From Laguncularia racemosa (lineage: Eukaryota; Streptophyta; Magnoliopsida; Myrtales; Combretaceae), in assembly GCA_037954665.1 (NCBI GenBank), contig JBBMOL010000013.1, positions 8,370,001-8,434,000 on the forward strand: a DNA stretch of 64,000 nucleotides, in the 5' to 3' direction. This document shows positions 32,700 to 44,799 of the stretch, in pieces. Under the pieces are notes generated by a model, which ran no database searches, had not been told where the DNA came from, and was given only the letters and a program-made list of their open reading frames with translations. Made by a program: the position numbers and the translations under genes. The stretch's first letter is position 1; the number at the start of each line of letters is the position of its first letter.

Positions 32700-34515
32700 A
32701 AGCAAGTGAGACGAAAAGTAAAAGTGTCTTTTCCTAACTGGATTATAAAAATGAACTAACCTAGTGTTTATCCTTTTTCATACTTCAACAATATATAGCA
32801 ATCTAGAGAATCCTAAAGAGATGAGAGAGGGCCCTACAGAGAACTAAGAAGAATCAAAAGAGAATTTCTATGGCCGATCCAATAGGTAAGCATATGGATT
32901 ATAATTACATTAAGTTATAATGTTAAAACTAAGGACTGTTTATCTTTGTAACAATAGAAATTGGATTAAAAAGCGAAGTGGAGCAAACGAAGGATAAAAA
33001 AAATTAGACATCCTAAGCATATTCCAAACCAAGTAAGGAATTCTAATTTATGTTTTAGGATTTACTTAAACTTAGGATTAGAAAATGAGGAGATTGGATG
33101 AATTAGTATAGAAAAATTAGGGTTCGAAAAAGATACTCGAGAGATACATGACCATCCAACATGGTCGTGTTGCTCCCATGTTGATTAACTAAGACATACC
33201 GAGAGATACACGACCTCCCAACACAGTCGTGTTACTCTTGTGTTGAACACAACATATACACCTAGAGATACACGACCTATCTACACGGTTATATTTCGAC
33301 TATGTTGAAATCGAGAGATATACGGCTTGTCTACACGATCGTGTTTCGACCGTGTTAAGCCCAAAACCTACCGAGAGATACACGACCTTTTGACATGGTT
33401 ATGTACTAGCCATGTTGAGCTATACAGCCTTTAACATGACCGTGTTGATTAAAAAAAATATTCTTATATATTTATTTAGCTCCAAATTAAACCAATTTCC
33501 ATATAATCTAGATAATTAGTAAAACCTTAGATAACCTAATAGATTAAAGGAAATTAAGAGAGTTATATTATTCTTAGATTTAATACTAAGAAGGATATGT
33601 TGATGATTGTACAAATATCAACTTAGCTTAAGTTTGGGACCAAATATGCATAAGGCTAGGATCCCAGGTACATGTTTACCTTATTTGTTCTATGTGATTG
33701 CTAGTTAGCTATGTAATGAATCATCTATGAAACAATGAAAAGTTAAAGTGTAATATGAATTGCTTGATGTATGTTACTTGTGCTTGGCTCGGCCTAGAGG
33801 CTTGCAGTGGCAAATCCCTAGGGGGTACCTCGATAATCAGTATGTTGTGTTGTTCCTAGTAAAGTCGTGTATCAAAATAATCTGAGGTAGATTAGGACAA
33901 TATGGGGGGCGTAGTGGCAATTCCCACTAAAACAAAATTTTGTGTGTACTAGGGTCATAAGTACCCCTATGTAGTATAATTCATTGTGATATTGATGTGT
34001 AAGCTAAAGTGTGAATGTATTGTGGATAAATGTTACATATATTACATGTGCTATTAATGTGGTACGTCATGCACATGTGAGTGTAGTACTCATGTACTGA
34101 GCATAGGCTCAACCCCCTACCCCCTTTTTCCTATATATATATATATATATATATATATTTTAGTTGTAGGCAATAATGACAAGCGAGTGGAATGTGATGA
34201 TATTGGGAACTTAGTGGGACATTACATGGATGAGACAGGAAGAGAACATTACGTAGAGGAAGAGTTTTTGTAATTTGAAGTTTTATTAGTTAGATTAAAA
34301 TTATGAAGATAATTATTATCTTGAAATTGTTATTATTAAATAAAGAGATGTGGAATGACTCATCTAAGAGTTACTTGTTTGATTGAAGTTATAGTAGTAT
34401 GATGGACAATGCAAATGATCAGGTTTAAAGTATTATGGAGTTTAGAGCCTTAGCGTGTCACTTAGTAGTAGTGACACGTGGCGGGCTGTGATGCTCTAGG
34501 TTCTGGGGCATTACA
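32700..34515 (+). repeat. Gypsy LTR-like sequence ending at a primer site
   Basis: The segment ends GGGGCATTACA seven bases before a tRNA-Met-type primer site, as a chromovirus LTR would. Upstream are a TATA-like stretch (about 32789-32797), GAGAGAGGGCCC and an AT-dinucleotide tract (34134-34157). Between 33125 and 33450 is an array of about five units with GAGAGATACACGACC and a following GTCGTGTT half. The left edge is not resolved. Confidence 0.45.
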
Positions 34516-34522
34516 ACTTAAG

Positions 34523-34534
34523 TGGTATCAAAGC
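34523..34534 (+). promoter_or_regulatory. tRNA-Met-type primer binding site
   Basis: TGGTATCAAAGC, matching the usual chromovirus primer site with one change, seven bases after the LTR-like end at 34515. It is directly abutted by sequence related to the start of another LTR family. Confidence 0.55.
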
Positions 34535-34790
34535 TGATAGGAATCAGATTCCCACATGACCTATCACTAGGGCCCGAGCTAAAGGTCTACACAACTTGGT
34601 TTTGAGAATCCTACATGAGAAACCTAATCCTAAGAAAACTAACTTAATTTCTTCATTCTTATCATGTACTTGTTATGCATTCCAACAGGTTCATTTGTCA
34701 GTCCTACAGGGTGCCAAATCACCTACAACTTTTGACTTTGGGAATTTTAGTTTAAATGATAAGGGTAATAGTTTAATTTACTTGGATTAG
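34535..34790 (+). repeat. Fragment related to the TGATAGGA LTR family
   Basis: It begins TGATAGGAATCAGATTCCCA and, like the LTRs at 49325, 52776 and 63135, continues with CCTATCACTAGGGCCCGAGC, which in one frame encodes PITRARAK. A later block (near 34660-34720) also aligns with those LTRs. It is diverged and truncated; in the other copies this is the coding overlap of pol with the 3' LTR. Confidence 0.45.
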
Positions 34791-34997
34791 CTTTGGAAAT
34801 TTTAGTATTTGTATTTTGTATACAACTAATGGTAAGATTGAGTGAAGATTATCAATGATTGAGGTGTAGCATGAAATCGATGATGCTGGAATATCTTCTC
34901 GATTGTTGGAACTTATGAGAACTTGTCCTTTGGGTTTTTTTTTTTTTTTAATCCATGTTTGCTTGAGGACAAGCAAAAGCTTAAGTGTGGGGAAACT
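34791..34997 (+). promoter_or_regulatory. 3' end of an Athila-like element with hairpin and PPT
   Basis: The perfect 8-bp hairpin TTTGCTTGAGGACAAGCAAA (34958-34977) is followed by TTAAGTGTGGGGAAACT, a polypurine-like tract touching the LTR at 34998. Only the last part of the internal region remains. Confidence 0.6.
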
Positions 34998-36486
34998 TGA
35001 TAAGATTAAATTAATCCTTATAAATCATGGGTGTTAATGATGAATTTGTGTAATCTTTTGAATAAAATCAATGCGGATTCGGTACTTAACAGATAAATAT
35101 ATCCGTTTCAGGGTATAATACTAAAGAGAAGTGGAAAGATAACAAAAGGAGCATGATTGAAGCTCAAAAGATCAAGTTAAAGCTACTTATGGACAACATA
35201 GGGAAGGCTACGCCCATGTCATGAACCGTGTGCACGCCTGAGGATGAAATTTGTCACTTGGAAAGGAAACACGGCTTGTGATATAGGTGTGCTTGAAGCC
35301 GTGGCAGACGCTGAGAAGAAATGGAAGAGTCCAGAACCTGGCACGGTTTGTAATCTAGCCGTGTTTCTAGCCATGCCACACACTGAACAAGGATGAGGAA
35401 TTGCAGATTATCGACCAGAGGGAGACACGGTTTGAAATCTGGCCGTGTTGGTGGACATGTCAAGCGTATGTTATTCACTTTTCGAGATTTACTTGGAAAA
35501 GGAAAGATATATTCGTATCTTTCTAGCTGAAGATCCTGGGCCATTCCCTTAAGAGTATAAAAAGAACCAACCCTAGAGAAGGAGGAAGGAGGCGGCACGA
35601 GAACAACCCTAGAGAAGAGAAGTTAGAAGAGTTTCCAGAATCGAAGTCAAGATCTTTGTGTTTGGGTTTATTTATGGATTCTAATATTTTCTCTTTTGTT
35701 CTTTTCATTAGAACCATGAGTAGTTAATTGTTTTATACTTGATCCCTCGAGAAACCCCTAATTGTTATGTAACGGATTTGCTAATGTTTCAATGATTAAT
35801 CTTGATCTTTGAGTTTATTCATGTTGCAATCATGGTTTGTTTATCTTGATATGTGCGCAGTATTAGGATTGAATTAGATCTCTGTTAATAAGATTGAGAA
35901 ATCGCTTAATAGAGTAGATCTGGCATGAATAAAAAGACTACTTGTAATCCTAGAGATAGGTTATAGGAGGTTTTCTGTATTGAATGAGGTCATGGTGGTC
36001 TGGTTCAATTGAGAGTCCTAGGATTTTATTGCAATCTTAATTATGTTAATTAAAGAGAGATCTTAATTGACTTAATTAGGATTAGGGATTATTGATCTTG
36101 AGAAAGACCTTAATCTAGTGTAAGAAACTCCGCAGATCAGAGATGTTGTGTATTAATCATTGGAAAGTTTGTAATTGAATAAAAGTTGCATGATAATTAG
36201 GGGTGGAACTTGGGTAGGGTATGTTTAGATAATTGAACTAACTAAAGGAGTATTTGAATATCTTCAATCTAATCATTTAATTCGTTTCTTTCAAATTTAA
36301 TCAGTAAGTAGGGTAATTGAGTTCATCAATAGTGAGAAGTTAAATAGTAGGATAATCGTTAGTACTAGTACTTATAAGTCTTCGTGGGATCGATACTTGT
36401 ACTCCAATGCTATATTGCTAATTGATAGGTATAGTTACCTGAGAACTGATCGTAAGCTAGGATTAAGTATAGGATTTAACTTGTCA
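34998..36486 (+). repeat. Athila-like LTR (3' LTR of a truncated element)
   Basis: A 1489-bp LTR with ends TGATAAG and CTTGTCA, which are inverted repeats with one mismatch. It contains three CACGG-type dyads (near 35270, 35343 and 35425), a TATA box (TATAAAAAG, 35556-35564) and, near its end, TTCGTGGGATCGATACTTGT, a sequence type seen in the LTRs at 14295 and 48266. Antisense frames in 35254-35717 are incidental. Only one LTR is present, so the element is truncated at its 5' side. Confidence 0.65.
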
Positions 36487-39040
36487 GAACGATCAGATCG
36501 TCAACCAGTTAGCATTTAAAACTGGCCATAAATGAGGTAGCATTTGAAAATTGTAGCTCAACCCCTTTCAATAATGACTTCAATTTCAGGAAACAAAAAA
36601 AAAAAGCACCAAAAGTGTCTTTACTTTCGGATTTGGACAATTTAGTATATAAAGTTTCATTCTTTAATAATTTAATACTTAAAGTTTTAGATTTTTGGTG
36701 ATTTAGCATCTTCGTTAAGCACTAAATTATAAAAGAAAAAGAAAAAGAAACTTTAAGTACCAAATTGCCCAAATTCAAAAATACTAACACTATTTTTGCC
36801 TTCATCCCCTTCGATTTCAAATTTATTATGCTAAAAATCCAATGGTGATAACCTAAGATAAGTTGCAACTTAGGAATTTATGCAAAATTCAAAGTGAAAC
36901 ACCAATCCTAATCCATGTCCTAATTCAACATCCTCAATCAAGATTGGTAAAATTGTAGTGCACAAGGATATAGGACTCCATAAATCAAAAAGCCACTCTT
37001 CAAACCATTAGACAAACCACTTTTATCCATTAATAAGAATATGTGGACTTCAATTCACATATATTGAACAATTTGAAACTAAAAATTATAAAATCAACAA
37101 CATACAAATTTAGCCCTAAAACTTAGTTTTATGAAGCACTTAAAACTCAAAATTCAATTTGATTCGATAGTTAGAACTTATAGGAAAAAAAAAACTTTTC
37201 AGGGCTCTAAATGGGACCCTCGACCTTAAACAAAGAGAACTATAGGTGAGAAATGAAAAAAACAACGTAAAATTGAGCCAAAGAAAATCCTTCCTTTTAA
37301 TTGGCCACCTATTCGACTAGCTATCTATTCAACTAGTTACCTTAGACATAGGAAAGGGTCAAACTATCTCTAATCCAACTTGTGAACTACTAGTTCATAG
37401 CCTAAAAAAACCTGAACTAGGCTCAGCTTAACTTGGCTCGGGATACCTTGGTTTTAGGCTAGTTAAGCCCATAAATCAACCCTTATATCTATATTTACCT
37501 AAGAATGGACCGGTTTACATTGGAACCCACCAGTTCAATGAGTTCCAATTCCAAACCGAATTAGACTCGCCTAATCAATGGGCCCTTGCCAAGTTGAACC
37601 AACTGGCCGAGTCGCTAGGTCAACCTGGCTCGATCCTAGGTCCAGGTTACCCATTCAGCAACCCTTAGTGGCATTCATCCAGCCACCTATCTCCATGCTC
37701 ATCTAGCCACCTATCTCTAAGCCCCATGATTGTTTGATTTGTGAAGCCCAATCTTAATCTTTAATCATACTTAATCCACCTAAGCTATTAAACTTATCCA
37801 AAATGGTGTTAATAATAACAAAAACATGTTTTCAAAATAAAAAATATATTTTTCTATAACTTGTGAAATCTCAAGAATTACTAGAGAAAAACCACAAGAG
37901 ACTACATAACAAGTGAGTGCAAGTAAGTGATGGTTATACCTTGCTAGACTTAGATGTTTTCATAAACTTACTAAATGGAATTAATTATTATTTTGGAGCT
38001 AAATTTTATTCGTTATATGTTGTTGTGCTTGATGTTGAAGCCAATAATCATCTGGAACAAGTGAGTCATAAACTAGGGATCTACCAAACTATGTTTTGTA
38101 TGAGTGGTTGTTGGTATAGTGGATTCGAGGTTAATATAGGTTGGATAATCTAGAACAAAACTTTCAATGGGTTGCAATTATGATATGAATATTGTAGATG
38201 GATGTAATGGATTGGATTGTTGGTTACTAAGATTGGAGGTGAACCTAATATTAAAAGATTTTGGGTTTTGGATATACAAATCATGGTTTATGAGATATTA
38301 TTAGATATCATGATGTTAATATGTTTGATGGATGCCTATTTTATTGTATTTGGTTATAATTATTATCACATGCATCATAGAGTAGAGTGTGCTTATAGAT
38401 AGGCCTTTTACTTATTAAACCTTATAGTTCACCTAACTATGAAACTCTTTTTCAAATGTTCCGAGTATAGTAGATAAAAAATAGAATAAATATCACATTT
38501 GGTACTTGAACTTTATTTATCTTTACAATTAACTACTTGAAGTTTTAATGTCAATTTTCTACATGAACATTACCTATTTTTGTAATTAATTACCTAGACT
38601 TTATCTATTTTTATAATTGATTACCTAAATTTTGCTTATTTTTATAATTAAATACTCTATTTAGATATTATAAATTATATCAAACAAATTATAGATAGTA
38701 AATTAATATTTTTAAAAGTTTAGATAATTAATTATAAAAATAACTAAAATTCAAATACTAAATATGATATTTATCAAATATATATAAAGGGGACATTGTT
38801 ACCGAACCTTGCATGTGCAAACATGAATATAAAAATACAGGGCGAATTGACACGTCTTTCGAATCTAGTTGTTGCAGAGATTTCCAGCAAGTGCGGCAAT
38901 CCCTTTTATTTCTTTCTCTCTTTATCTTTTGGCATTTTTGTTTTCCAAAACTGTGCCGAATTCCAATCGTCTAAGCCCTTGTAAGATCAGTGATTGTTGG
39001 CATGAAAAATAAAGACCGAAACAGCACGCCGAACTGATCA
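36487..39040. other. Intergenic DNA with weak repeat signatures
   Basis: I recognise no gene. Two stretches (about 36600-36780 and 38490-38780) contain TTTAGTA/TACTTAAAGTTT and TACTTGAA-type wording that is common in dispersed plant repeats. About 37500-37640 is rich in GAACC/GGTTC words, which could be the subterminal region of a DNA transposon, but no termini are visible. Confidence 0.5.
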
Positions 39041-39045
39041 GTTCA

Positions 39046-39612
39046 TGATGGAGACACGGGCTGATACACGGTTCGTCTACACGGCCGTGTAATGAGTCAG
39101 GGGAACTTCCAAAAGGACACACGGCCTCTATACACGGCCAGAAGCACGGCCGTGTATTCGGTCAGGAAATCCCACAGAAGCATACACAGTCTCCATACAC
39201 GGCCAGGAACACGGTCGTGTATTCGGTCAGGAATTCCCATAGAAGCATACACGATCTCCATACACGGTCAGAAACACAACCGTGTATTCGGTCAGGATTG
39301 CTCACAAAATCATACACGGCTGGGAGGCACGGCCGTGCACGCAACAAAGAGTAGACGTGTATAGTAATATTTATTTCCACATGTACGTGTATATTTCCTT
39401 TTCTATGTATTTTTACATAATAGTATATATACCGATGTTAGGTTATTCTAAGGTTACGTTTTATGAACCATTTGAAATACACTTTTGAGAGAGGATTTTC
39501 TCCGTTTATCGGTTGTGCGCAACCAGATTTCTTCAAGGAATAATTCTTCGTTATTCTTTATGAAACCAATCCATAATCAGATTTGTTTCGTTACGCTTTC
39601 CTCACTGCGTCA
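39046..39612 (+). repeat. 5' LTR of the CRM-like element
   Basis: A 567-bp LTR starting TGATGGAGAC and ending CTGCGTCA. The U3 part (39053-39345) is packed with TACACGGCCGTGT-type dyads, including a 65-bp unit repeated about three times (CGTGTATTCG at 39151, 39216 and 39281). A TATA stretch (TATATATA, about 39423-39430) follows it. Confidence 0.9.
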
Positions 39613-39614
39613 GT

Positions 39615-39626
39615 TGGTATCAGAGC
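39615..39626 (+). promoter_or_regulatory. tRNA-Met primer binding site
   Basis: TGGTATCAGAGC, two bases after the LTR end. It is the standard chromovirus primer site. Confidence 0.85.
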
Positions 39627-39639
39627 AAGGCTATTTCCT

Positions 39640-42600
39640 ATGGAGATGTCAACTCATCAAGGCGATGACAACGGGCGTGTTCTTGACGGTGTTCAAGACG
39701 CGAGGTTACAAGGAAACCATCAATGGGTTCCAAGGGCAGAGTTTGACGCGATGCATCAGAAGGTCGGGCGTATGGAACGGTGCCTTGATGAACTGATCGA
39801 GCGTTTCGACGCCTTAGCGGTAGACCCCAATAGGGTTGGGGGTGTTGTTAGGAATCCGCCACGTGCAGCGGAGGAATTCGGGGGACGTATAATCCGACCT
39901 GTTGTTGAGAACAGGTGGGAACGTGTAGGGGACGAGGATTCCAGGGAGGAGAGTGATGATACGTATGGGAGTAGGCCATTGCGAGGGCGCGGTGGTAGAG
40001 GTGGTGGTTATCGGACGGTTCATTATGGGAACCATCATAGAGAAGGCGACTATCGGAGGAACCGTGGAAGATATGATCAAGGGGACGGAGGAGACTACCG
40101 CCTGAAGGTCGACATTCCATGGTTTGATGGTAGCCTTAATATCGAAGGCTTCCTCGATTAGATTGTGGAAGTGGATCGATTCTTTGACTACATGGAAATT
40201 CCCGAAGACCGCCGAGTGAGGTTGGTGGCGTGCAGATTGAAGAGTGGCGCCTTGGCATGGTGGGAGAGACTGCAAAGCAGAAGGCAACGGGAAGGAAAAC
40301 ACCCGATGAGGACTTGGTATTGCATGAAGCAGTTGTTGCAACATGATTTCCTCCCGCCGGACTATGAGCAGATATTGTTCCAACAATATCAGCAGTGCCG
40401 CCAGGGGCAACGCTCAGTGCATGAGTATACAGCGGAGTTTATCAGGTTGGCCGAACGGAATGACTTGAGGGAGAGCGAAGGCCAGCAAGTAGCACGGTAT
40501 GTGGAAGGACTGAAGCTCCAAATTAAAGATAAAATTGGAGTTACAATGGTGAAGACCCTAGTAGAAGCAAAGAATTTGGCTCTCCGGGCAGAGCTAATGT
40601 TGCAAGAGCAGGGAAGTAGATATGGAGGAGGAAGGAAGGGGTTTGTCGGTGAAGCTGTGGGTAGTGGTAGTATGTCGGGATTTGAGAAGGGTAAAACTAC
40701 TGCATACAAGCCTACTGAGGACAGTGCTAAGAGAGAAGAGAAGAGTGAGGGAAAGAAGCCGATGGAACATAAGGGAACCTAGAGGCAGAGTAATCCTTAT
40801 GCCAAACCGATCTTGGGCAAATGTTTCCGATGCAATCAACCGGGTCATCGGTCAAACGAATGCCCTGCTAGGAGAAGCGTAAACATCCTTGATAGGGAGG
40901 ATGATGAGGAGGTTTGCTATGAACCTAACGGAGAGGGAGAGTATTATGAGGAGGAAGAAGAAGCAGCAGAACCGACTTATGTGATTCGGCGAATGATGCT
41001 TACCCCGAAACAAGAAGAGATCACACAGTGACACCAGTTGTTTCGCACAAGGTGTACTATCAAGGGGAAGTTATTTGAACTAATAGTAGACAACGGGAGT
41101 TGCGAAAACATCATAAGAAGGGAAGTTGTGAAACAGCTGCAGCTACCTATCGAGAAGCACCCGAACCCGTACACCATTGGTTGGATTAAAGCAGCTGAGA
41201 AGATTGAAGTCAAGGAGAGGTGCAGGGTACCTTTCTCAATAGGGAAGTACCACGATGAAGCATTCTGTGATATTGTAGACATGGATGCTTATCACATTTT
41301 GTTCGGGAGACCATGGCAATTTGATGTGGACGCACAACATGTGGGTAAAGAGAATGTATATAGATTGGAGAAGGAGGGTGTGAGGCACACCTTGTTACCA
41401 TTGAAAAATGAAGGACACGCGAAGGAGAAGAGAGTTGAGAATCGTTCGTTCCTAACCGTCACTCAATCAGAGAAGGAAGTGATGGAAGACCTAAGGGAGT
41501 CGCAAGTGGTACATGCCCTCATAGTAAAAGAGGTGGCAGTTGGAGAGAAGGAGGTTGATGGGGAAGTACCGAAGGCAGTAAAGAGTCTACTGGAGGAGTT
41601 TAAGGAGGTGATTCCGGACGATCTACCTGAGGGTCTACCACCTCTGAGAGACATTCAACACCAGATAGACCTAGTGCTCGGAGCAAGTCTCCCAAACCTC
41701 CCACATTATAGGATGAGTCCCAAGGAGACCAAAGTTCTACAGGAGAAGGTCCAAGAGCTTTTGGACAAGGGGTTTATCCGAGACAGTTTGAGTCCATGTG
41801 TGATTCTAGCCTTGTTAACTCCCAAGAAAGATGGGAGCTAGAGGATGTGTGTTGATAGCAGGGCTATCAATAAGATTACCATAGGGTACAAATTCCCCAT
41901 CCCGCGTATCGAGGATATGTTGGATCGGCTGGGTGGGGCCACCATCTTCTCCAAGATAGATCTGTAGAGTGGGTACCACTAGATTCGGATCCGTCCCGGA
42001 GTCGAATGGAAGACCACATTCAAGACAAAGGAGGGGCTGTATGAGTGGCTAGTGAAGCCATTTGGTCTTAGTAATGCGCCAAGCACCTTCATGAGAATAA
42101 TGAACCAGATATTAAAGCCCTTTAATGGTCGTTTTATTGCTGTGTACTTCGATGATATCTTGGTATTCAGTAAGTCTGAAGAAGAACATCTTGAGCATTT
42201 GAAATGCGTTTTATCTGTACTGAAAGAGAACAAACTATTCGCCAATCTTAAGAAGTGCACATTCATGTCAAAGCGACTATTGTTCCTTGGGTTTATAGTT
42301 AGCAGTGAAGGGGTGATGGTAAATGACGGAAAGGTGAAAGTGATTAGAGAATGGCCTGTTCCGAAAACCGTTACTGAGTTGAGAAGCTTTCTCAGCTTAG
42401 CTAGTTTCTACAGGAGATTCATTAAGCACTTTAGTACAGTCACTGCCCCCTTGACTGAGTGTTTGAAGAAGGGTAAGTTCCAATGGGGCGAAGAAGCGGA
42501 AGCAAGTTTCATGAACTTGAAGAAACGATTGTGTGGCGCTCCTGTATTAGCACTACCAGATTTTGAGAAGTTATTTGAGGTAGATTGTGACGCCAGTGGA

Positions 42601-44246
42601 GTTGGAGTTGGAGCGGTACTGTCGTAGGAGAAAAGACCAATCGCCTTTTATAGTGAAAAATTGTGTGAAGCAAGGAGGACTTGGTCTACATATGACAAGG
42701 AGTTCTACGCCGTGGTGAGAGCTCTTAAAGTATGGGAGCACTACTTGATTGGAAAGGAGTTCATTTTGTATTCTGACTGCGAGGCGCTTAAACACTTAAG
42801 TGGCCAGACCCAGATTAGTAAGGACATGCACGCCAGGTGGATTGAGTTCTTACAAAGGTTTCCTTTCCGACTAATGCACAAGTCGGGTATGCAAAACAAG
42901 ATCGCGGATGCCCTGAGTAGAAGAGCAGATGTCCTACATACTTTAAGTGCGGACATTGTTGGTTTTGAGAAACTAAAGGAGCTATACGAAGGGGATAGCG
43001 ACTTCAAGGAAACGTGGACTAAGTGTGCCAACAGAGAATCGTGTGACGACTACCATATCCATGAGGGATACTTAATGAAAGGGAATCAGTTGTGCATCCA
43101 TGAATCTTCCTTACGGGAAAAGCTTATCCGAGACCTACATAGTGGTGGATTGGCGGGGCATATGGGCAAAGATAAGACCCTAGCTGCAGTTACCGAAAGA
43201 TATTTTTTGCCTCGGTTAAGGAGGGATGTGTATAGGATCGTAGAAAGGTGTTATATTTGCCAAGTGTCAAAAGGGCATTCCCAAAACACTGGCCTATATA
43301 CCCCTCTTCCCGTATCGGCAAACATTTGGGAGGACTTGTCGATGGACTTTATACTCGGTTTGCCTCGTACCCAACGAGGTGCTGACTCTGTGTTTGTTGT
43401 AGTTGACAGGTTTTCCAAGATGGCCCACTTTATCCCCTACAGAAAGACCGCTGATGCACGAGCAATTGCACAGTTATTCTTCAAGGAAGCGGTGCGTCTA
43501 CATGGGGTCCCAAAATCCATTACTTCCGATAGAGATAGCAAATTCCTTAGTCACTTTTGGAAGACTCTCTGGTATATGTTTGATTCATCTCTGAATTACA
43601 GTAGCACTGCTCATCCTCAAACCAATGGTCAAACAGAGGTAACTAACAGGACCCTCGGAAACCTCATTAGAAGTATTTGCCGTGAGAAGCCAGGCAGTGG
43701 GATCAAGTGTTGGCTCAAGCTGAATTCGCCTACAATAGTTCCGTCCACCGAACTATTGGGAGGTCACCGTTCTCAATGGTATATACCAAAACACCACAAC
43801 ATGCACTGGACTTGATCAAATTACCCAAGGACATGGTGGGTGATGTGGCTGCTAAACATATGGCGGGACAATACCAGACCACGGTAACAGAAGTTAGACG
43901 AAAGATAAAGGAAGCCAATACCCGATATAAAGGGGCTGCGGATAAGCATAGACGGAAGAAAATCTTTGCCGTGGGCGATCAAGTAATGGTCTACCTTCGA
44001 AAAGAGCATTTCCCTGCGGGTAGATATGGGAAGCTCCAACCCAAAAAGTATGGACCTTATGAAGTCGTGCACAAGATAAACGACAATGCATATGTCGTAC
44101 AACTTCCTAAAGATATGAACATTTCTTGTACTTTTAATGTCGCGGATTTATCTCTTTTCCACCCCGATAACACGCCGTTATATCCTGACGAGAACTCGAG
44201 GTCGAGTTCTCCATTGGTGGGAGAGAATGATGGAGACACGGGCTAA
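39640..44246 (+). pseudogene. CRM-like gag-pol polyprotein, disrupted
   Basis: One frame carries the whole polyprotein, starting at ATG 39640 (MEMSTHQGDDNGRV). Order: Gag core (about 40165-40600, with WWERLQSRRQREGKH and YEQILFQQYQQCRQG), zinc knuckle CFRCNQPGHRSNEC (from 40822), protease with VDNGS (D codon 41089), RT with YFDD at 42145-42156, RNase H with FEVDCDASGVGVGAVL, and integrase with a zinc module (HSGGLAGHMGKDKT, ERCYICQ), a D-D-E core (MDFILGLP, TSDRDSKF, QTNGQTEVTNR) and GPY/F (KKYGPYEVVHK). In-frame stops are at 40159, 40780, 41029, 41839, 41965, 41980 and 42625; a frame change near 43690 leads into the last 179 codons. There is no chromodomain after GPY/F. It cannot make an active polyprotein. 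Confidence 0.9.
44216..44227 (+). promoter_or_regulatory. Polypurine tract of the CRM-like element
   Basis: GGTGGGAGAGAA immediately before the 3' LTR. It also lies within the pol coding frame. Confidence 0.65.
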
Positions 44247-44794
44247 TACACAGTTCGTTTACACGGCCGTGTAATGAGTCAGGGGAACTTCCAGAAGGAC
44301 ACACAACCTCTATACACGGCCAGAAGCACGGCCGTGTATTCGGTCAGGAAATCCCACAGAAGCATACACGGTCTCCATACACGGCCAGGAACATGGCTGT
44401 GTATTCGGTCAGGAATTCCCATAGAAGCATACATGGTCTCCATACACGGTCAGAAACACGGCCGTGTATTCGGTCAGGATTGCTCACAGAATCATACACG
44501 GCTGGGAGGCACGGCCGTGTACGCAACAAAGAGTAGACGTGTATAGTAATATTTATTTCCACGTGTACGTGTATATTTCCTTTTCTATGTATTTTTACAT
44601 AATAGTATATATACCGATGTTAGGTTATTCTAAGGTTACGTTTTATGAACCATTTGAAATACACTTTTGAGATAGGATTTTCTCCGTTTATCGGTTGTGC
44701 GCAACCAGATTTGTTCAAGGAATAATTCTTCGTTATTCTTTGTGAAACCAATCCATAATCGGATTCATTTCGTTACGCTTTCCTCGCTGCGTCA
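44228..44794 (+). repeat. 3' LTR of the CRM-like element
   Basis: A 567-bp copy of 39046-39612. Its first 19 bases encode the end of pol and its stop (TAA here, TGA in the 5' LTR). The same 65-bp dyad repeat is present. Confidence 0.9.
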
Positions 44795-44799
44795 GTTCA

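Larger units (their letters stand above)
39046..44794 (+). mobile_element. CRM-like Ty3/gypsy chromovirus with complete ends
   Basis: A 5749-bp element with two 567-bp LTRs (39046-39612 and 44228-44794) and a 5-bp target duplication GTTCA at 39041-39045 and 44795-44799. It has a tRNA-Met primer site and a single gag-pol frame that runs 19 bases into the 3' LTR, ending GENDGDTG. LTRs starting TGATG, a single frame and a pol end inside the LTR are features of the CRM (centromeric retrotransposon) clade; no chromodomain is present. The LTRs differ at roughly two dozen sites, mostly C/T or G/A, so this copy is much older than the nested element at 14295. Confidence 0.85.

Noticed and set aside
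35254..35717. Minus-strand frames of 64-114 codons
   Set aside because: They lie in the U3 region of an LTR antisense to its TATA box and show no protein motif.
37500..37640. Possible DNA transposon subterminal region with GAACC/GGTTC words
   Set aside because: No terminal inverted repeat, target duplication or transposase was found near it.
39162..39488. Short frames rich in His/Arg in the dyad array of the CRM-like LTR (also near 44274-44670)
   Set aside because: They are translations of the repeated ACACGGCCGTGT DNA and appear on both strands.
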